Source: Corbicula japonica
Taxonomy: Eukaryota; Mollusca; Bivalvia; Venerida; Cyrenidae
DNA: 64,000 nucleotides
Assembly: GCA_038501625.1 (NCBI GenBank)
Contig: JAZAYU010000005.1
Coordinates: forward strand, 5,952,001 to 6,016,000
Reading direction: 5' to 3'
In this document: positions 59,415-64,000 of the stretch, piece by piece
How positions within the stretch are numbered: the stretch's first letter is position 1
Layout: each line of letters starts with the position of its first letter
The notes under the pieces: model-generated
What the model was told of the DNA's origin: nothing
Databases searched by the model: none
The model's input: the letters and a program-made list of their open reading frames with translations, nothing else
Position numbers and translations under genes: made by a program

Positions 59415-59497
59415 TTCATCTTCGTTTGCAAAGTCACAATCTTTTGCTTTTAATCGTAATCGGGTGACGTAATTGTCGATTGTTTGAAAAGCTAAAT

Positions 59498-59970
59498 ATT
59501 ATGCACATGAGACCAGGAGAAGATGATTACAGGTTTAACATCTCATTCTGGTTCCAATTATGCGAGACCCATCTTCACTTGTAGAACTAGTAGACTGATA
59601 TGTTATTAGTATTGGGACCAGTAGTTTTTAATATATTTGGGCCCATAACTAAAAGATTAAGTGCAGTAGCCTTGGTCCCATGGATCCCCCCCCAGATCCG
59701 CCACTGTTTTTTTATTCACCTGATCTAACCCACCGATTTTTCACACCGTTTTGTAAAGATTAGCCATTTAGATCTAACCCATTCTTCTGCATTCAATAAA
59801 AGTTTTAAGAAAAAGACAAAATGGCCAAACAATCCTAAAGCCAGCCAGACTGACATGGCTTCCAGTTAGTGACGTCAGGCTTCATAAGTTCAGAAAGAAT
59901 GTAGTTGAAAAAGAACGTCCAGTAAGTGACGTCAGACTTCACATGTTAAAAAAGAACGATGTTGCCTAAT
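59498..59970. other. between the gypsy element and the CIDE-N gene
   Basis: Non-coding. AGTGACGTCAGGCTTCA (about 59868) and AGTGACGTCAGACTTCA (about 59926) are two close repeats that each contain TGACGTCA-type CRE sites, roughly 270 and 210 bp before the candidate start codon at 60140. Confidence 0.4.
59683..59706. mobile_element. solitary DNA-transposon end
   Basis: CCCCCCCAGATCCGCCACTG, in reverse CAGTGGCGGATCTGGGGGGG, resembles the ends of hAT-type elements. No partner end was found in the window. Confidence 0.4.
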
Positions 59971-60102
59971 ACCAATATTCTAATACATTATATATAAGTA
60001 CAATGTAGCTTCATGAATGGTATTAATTGTAGTTATATTTTTATAATTACTACTGTATAAGAAAAAAAGTAACATTCAGTGTTGTTAAACCTACTGTGGA
60101 TT
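59971..60102 (+). repeat. segment duplicated at 63138-63254, with TATA-like motif
   Basis: ACCAATATTCTAATACATTA, TATATAAG, AGCTTCATGAATGGTATTAA and GTAACATTCAGTGTTGTTAA are shared by both copies in the same order and orientation. Here it lies 38 bp before the candidate start codon at 60140, so it may be the promoter/5' UTR of the CIDE-N gene. Confidence 0.7.
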
Positions 60103-60139
60103 GGAGAGTGATCCTAAATTAAGACTTGCTCAGACAGAT

Positions 60140-60195
60140 ATGGCTGGAGAAGATTCATTCGTGCCTTATGCTCTATATGGAGCAAAGAGGATTAA
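60140..60195 (+). CDS. candidate first exon of the CIDE-N gene
   Basis: ATG at 60140 opens MAGEDSFVPYALYGAKRI, followed by GTAAGTAAGT, a strong donor in phase 2. The peptide could be the N-terminal strand of a CIDE-N fold, but it does not join the 61088 exon directly (the phase conflicts). At least one exon would have to lie between, and I did not find it. Confidence 0.35.
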
Positions 60196-61087
60196 GTAAG
60201 TAAGTAATTCTTGCCATGTTCTGGCACACTGGAAACTGCATATGCCAGGCTCTAAATTCCCCTTGCCTATATTTATAATATATTAAAGGATGATTTCTTA
60301 AAAATCTGAATTTGATAAATAGACTTCATTTACCATTTGATTCTAGTAGAGGACCATAAATTGGCTGATTATAGGAATTTAGATAATTTAAATAGTCTAG
60401 ATTTTGTAATAATACAGCTAATATTAGTAATAGTGGGTTAGGAACATAGTTTGCAGCTGAAAATAAGTAATATAAGGACCTAAAGTTCATATCCCTATAG
60501 TTTAATAAATCAGGGATTTGCAGACACCCATCCCACCACTAGCAGTAGCAGGTTCAGTCCCTTTTAATCCAAAACTGTTAATTCTAATTCTGCTGTTGTA
60601 ATGTGCAGCTGGATTAGAGTTGTCCTTCAAACTGTTTAACAATAACTACACAAGCACTGCCCTAAACAAAAAAAATTCTGGAAATTTTGCATCAGAAATG
60701 ATTAAGATTCTTAGCACACAATTTATGGATAAATTTTAAGCAGGCTCAGAGAGTGAGCAAGTATAAATCAACTTATTCTTGAACTGTTTAAAAACAGATA
60801 ACATAGAGACATGCCTCTGTATGCTAAAATAGACTGGTAATGAAAGCTAAATTAAAAAAAGAATAACAGAAGCATAAACTTGTGTATAAACATTCACTGT
60901 AGCTAATACAAGTAAGTGTATAATAAACTAAATTTTCCCCAATTTTGCATTTTTCACGCATTTTCCCCTTTTGACCAGCGTCCAGCGTCTTCCCCTCTTC
61001 CTTAAAAAAACCCCTGAATTGTTTGGACATACAATGTGATGAAGATTTATTTTATAATCATTTAATTCTGGACTGTTTTTTTTCCAG

Positions 61088-61240
61088 GTAAAGAAAAATT
61101 CCAGATTATTGATGATCAGGACATCAGAATAGTCACAGACCTAGATGGTTTCCAGATAGATAGTGATTTCTTTTCTGCTAAGGCTCCAATGACTGAACTA
61201 GTTCTGCTAGAAATGGGACAGGAGTGGGAGCCAAGAAAAG
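61088..61240 (+). CDS. CIDE-N domain exon (DNA fragmentation factor/CIDE-like gene)
   Basis: A T-rich acceptor (TTTTTTTTCCAG) and the donor after AAAAG bound a 153-bp exon in phase 1-1. It encodes KEKFQIIDDQDIRIVTDLDG, then QIDSDFF and ELVLLEMGQEWEP. The order KF, charged strand, DG-x-x-(I/V)-D, FF, then L-x-LE-x-GQ-x-W is the hallmark of the C-terminal half of the CIDE-N domain of DFF40/DFF45/CIDE proteins. CIDE-N mediates pairing and filament assembly of apoptotic nuclease and inhibitor. Which family member it is cannot be told from one exon. Confidence 0.7.
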
Positions 61241-61830
61241 GTTTATAATTGTTAAAGATGCCGACAATCATTCTTACTTATTTTTCAACTTTTAAAGTGC
61301 AGAATTTGGTCTAAATTTTCAAAATTTTAGTAAATATGTACAATAGTTAGATAAGACTAGAAGTAATACACATCAAGCGTTTCATTGCGTTATCTATCTG
61401 TTATGTGTAAAATATCACCCATATTCATAGTAAAAAAGCACAAAAATGTTCAAATACATTAGTAACACTTTCGAAATGGTAACAATATTGATGTAATTTT
61501 AGTTCATATTTAAATCTTAACATCAAAAAATAAGAAAATAGATATTAGTCATAAAACATTTCTAAGGTATTCTAGAAAATAAATTGTTTGATGTTCATCT
61601 GTAGCAAGGTACCTTTAATATAGTATTTAGATGATCGAAAAGCAGATAATTCCATCAAATTCTGTATAGGAATGCCAAAATAGGAATAAAATTTCATTTT
61701 ATTTTCTCATGTATGAGCTGTTTTATATTTTTGGTCCAAATCAATGTCCTGGGCAGAATTTCTCAAATTACAAAAATAGTAGAAATATTCTCAGTGCCAA
61801 AATGATGACATATGATAAATAATACTTTTT
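61241..61830. other. intron of the CIDE-N gene, non-coding
   Basis: AT-rich sequence without a further exon or recognisable repeat. Confidence 0.4.
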
Positions 61831-63023
61831 ATGGCCCCGCCATGAAATGGCGACGGGCATTAAGAGTTGCTCCAGTCCGTCCGTCCGTCCGTCCGATATT
61901 CTCGTGAATGCAACTCCTCCTACACTACTGGTTGGAATTTAATGAAACTTGACCACAATGCTTGGCCTGATATGTTGTTATGCATGAAGGTGGGGTTTCG
62001 CTCATACATGTTCCGTTCAGAAGTTATTGCCCTTTGATACTTCCATTTACATTAGTTTTAATAGGAGTATATCTCGTGAACGCAACTCCTCCTACACTAC
62101 TGGTCGGAATTTAATGAAACTTGACCACAATGCTTGGCCTGATATGTTGTTGTGCATAAAGGTGGGGTTTCGCTTTTACATGTTCCGTTCAGAAGTTATG
62201 GCCCTTTGATAATTTCATTTATATTAGTTTTAATAGGAATATATCTTGTGAACGCAACTCTTCCTACACCTCTGCTGGGAATTTGATGAAACTTTACCAC
62301 AATGCTTGGCCTGATATGTTGTTGTGCAAAAAGGTGGGGTTTTGCTCTTACATGTTCCGTTCAGAAGCTATGGCCCTTTGATACTTCCATTTACATTAGT
62401 TTTAATAGGAATATATCTTGTTTCTTATATTTTGTGTTAAGCAAAATATGCATTTTGCCCATAACTTTAAAACTACTTGAGATACTGCCTTGAAACTTGA
62501 AATATATTTTCACCATCAAAATCTACATCATAACCAACAAGACCAACAACCCTGCTTCCAATATTTTTCAAATTATGCCCCTTTTTCACTTACATTTTGT
62601 GTTAAGAAAAATATACACTTTGCCCTTAACTTCGTTTGGAATGGAGGGATTTCAAAATAACTTGGCACAAATGTTCACCATAACAAGGCGGTGTGTCGTG
62701 ACAATACCCATGCCTGTAGGTCCAAGGTCAAGGTCACTGTTACTAAAAATATAATTTTCTTGCAAAATCTTGTCCGCTCTGTAACTTTGTTATTTCTTAT
62801 TGGATTTTTAAATAACTTGGTATAATTGTTCACCATATCAAGACGGTATGTCACGTACATGCCCATGCCTGTAGGTCAAAGGCCAAGGTCACTGTTATTT
62901 AAAATAGAATTATCTTGTCCGGGCTGTTACTGTCTTTGAAATGCTATTATTCCCATCATTGCACTTTGGTATCAGAAAACGATGCATAGCGGGGGCATCC
63001 GTGTCCTATGGACACATTTCTAG
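61831..63023 (+). mobile_element. HINE/pearl-like element, second copy of the 12.0-kb family
   Basis: It starts ATGGCCCCGCCATGAAATGG, has the GTCC microsatellite, three 170-bp units and fewer than two 145-bp units. It ends GCGGGGGCAT, hairpin GTGTCC-TAT-GGACAC and ATTTCTAG. Long stretches are near-identical to 12007-14608; the difference is mostly the number of core units. Presumably intronic in the CIDE-N gene. Confidence 0.8.
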
Positions 63024-63137
63024 TTTTAGATATGTTTTATACCGAAAATTGCCTTTTTTTGATGTCCCCTCAGTCAAATTTATACCCTTTAACATTTCCA
63101 ATAAAATTCTTTCTGCAATATTCTAAAATCTTGTTTT

Positions 63138-63254
63138 ACCAATATTCTAATACATTATATATAAGTAGCTTCATGAATGGTATTAATTGTAATTATAATT
63201 ACTACTATATAAGAAAAAAAGTAACATTCAGTGTTGTTAAACCTACTGTGGATT
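63138..63254 (+). repeat. second copy of the 59971-60102 segment
   Basis: Same block order as the 60.0-kb copy, lacking about 15 bp. It lies 115 bp after the HINE element. It could reflect local duplication or a dispersed repeat. Confidence 0.7.
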
Positions 63255-63654
63255 AGTTTTTACTCTGGTATGAACAAAACAGGTGCTGCATATTTTTAAT
63301 TGTGTCTTTGCAGTTACACATAAAATAGTTTTATGCTATTATCATGATTCCAATATTCAATGTGATGATCAATCCAAATACTTTTGCAGATTAAACGAGT
63401 TGAATGTTTCCTTTTAAATATCCCACACACTGTTTAATTAACTACCCATAAACATTGTGTATATCTTTGCAGTAAAGGTCTCTACAGTAATGGTTACTGC
63501 AAATACACATTTTGATATTGCAAAGACAAATCAATGTTGTTGTTTTTTCATTTTAAAAGATGTTTTATGTAAAAATGAAACACTTTCTCATCGTTGCCTA
63601 ATTTAATGGCACAAATGCATGAGCTTTTAGATGGTAAAAGATTCTACAGCAAAA

Positions 63655-63685
63655 ATATATATATATATATAATTATATATATGGA
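63655..63685. repeat. AT microsatellite
   Basis: (AT)n run with a central AATT, about 30 bp. Confidence 0.9.
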
Positions 63686-63739
63686 TTATAGATTATAGCA
63701 TCTACCAAAAGCAAATAACTAACCACTGTCTGCCTGTAG

Positions 63740-63825
63740 AAACCTCGAATAAAGTTTTCAAAGTGGATGGTATACCTATTTTGGTATTTCCTCGATGTAA
63801 CAATTTTCCATTTAGAATATTTTGA
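63740..63825 (+). CDS. weak candidate next exon of the CIDE-N gene
   Basis: CTGTCTGCCTGTAG is a fair acceptor. The frame that fits phase 1 from the 61088 exon reads ETSNKVFKVDGIPILVFPR and then reaches TGA at 63823-63825. No domain is recognised. It may be chance. Confidence 0.2.
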
Positions 63826-64000
63826 TGACTAAACCTATTTTCCCAAAATAATCATAAGGAGGATAACTAGCTACTTCTCTGCATCTTCTTCAGCCTTACC
63901 AATTTGAGTAAGTGAGTGGTTTGTGGGCATTCCACTGATTGGAAGTGGTAACTTCTTCCACGTCTGTCTACATGTAATAATGATGTCTTGTTTGATGTTC
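63826..64000. other. window end, nothing assigned
   Basis: No supported feature; the CIDE-N gene may continue beyond the window. Confidence 0.4.

Larger units (their letters stand above)
55425..59497 (-). mobile_element. Ty3/gypsy LTR retrotransposon, 5'-truncated
   Basis: Reading leftwards it has the end of gag, pol, a purine tract (AAACAAGGGAGA, 55648-55659) and one LTR at 55425-55647. Homology to gag stops near 59497, where a stop codon and unrelated sequence follow, so the 5' LTR, primer binding site and most of gag are missing. Because only one LTR is present, insertion age cannot be read from LTR divergence. No envelope gene is present. Confidence 0.9.

Overview
The window looks like nuclear DNA of an invertebrate animal, most likely a bivalve mollusc. 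The DNA is AT-rich, genes have short exons with GT/AG introns, and there are several families of non-autonomous elements with tandem-repeat cores like the pearl/HINE elements of bivalves. A Ty3/gypsy retrotransposon is also present. No bacterial operons, CRISPR arrays or complete tRNA/rRNA genes were seen. The taxonomic call is inference from repeat types and gene style, not from a marker gene.

The main content is a local family of four paralogous genes that I call A (16.85-19.11 kb, +), B (36.42-31.81 kb, -), C (39.52-45.68 kb, +) and D (48.13-51.91 kb, +). They share one exon plan with identical intron phases (1, 0, 2). Exon 1 is short and carries the start Met. Exon 2 is about 80-100 codons. 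Exon 3 is large (about 260-340 codons), with a beta/alpha-looking start, a helical middle and a conserved FEI-x-GYLK-like tail. Exon 4 starts with a GVYGVGTVYG-like strand block and continues into a chymotrypsin/HtrA-like (PA-clan) serine peptidase domain with a visible His-Asp-Ser triad. C and D are intact predicted proteins of 671 and 679 residues. B is complete in layout but has one in-frame TAA in exon 2. A stops just before the peptidase domain. I do not recognise the N-terminal domains; there is no signal peptide, so an intracellular role is likely.

Layout: 0-12 kb is non-coding and rich in minisatellites, inverted repeats and dispersed repeat fragments. 12.0-14.6 kb is a large HINE-like element. 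15.5-16.8 kb is a minisatellite ending about 100 bp before gene A. 20-26.5 kb holds further elements, including a second HINE type, a TE with 15-bp terminal inverted repeats and a large inverted duplication. 28.9-31.2 kb is a 67-bp satellite of about 34 units downstream of gene B. 31.8-51.9 kb holds genes B, C and D, with copies of two dispersed repeats between and inside them. 52.5-54.5 kb holds two repeat structures. 55.4-59.5 kb is a 5'-truncated Ty3/gypsy element on the minus strand. 60.1-61.3 kb holds at least one exon of a CIDE-N (DNA fragmentation factor-like) gene, and 61.8-63.0 kb a second, closely similar HINE copy.

Nothing in the sequence proves that the genes act together. The peptidase family and the CIDE-N gene could both belong to intracellular death or defence pathways, but that is only inference from domain type and proximity.
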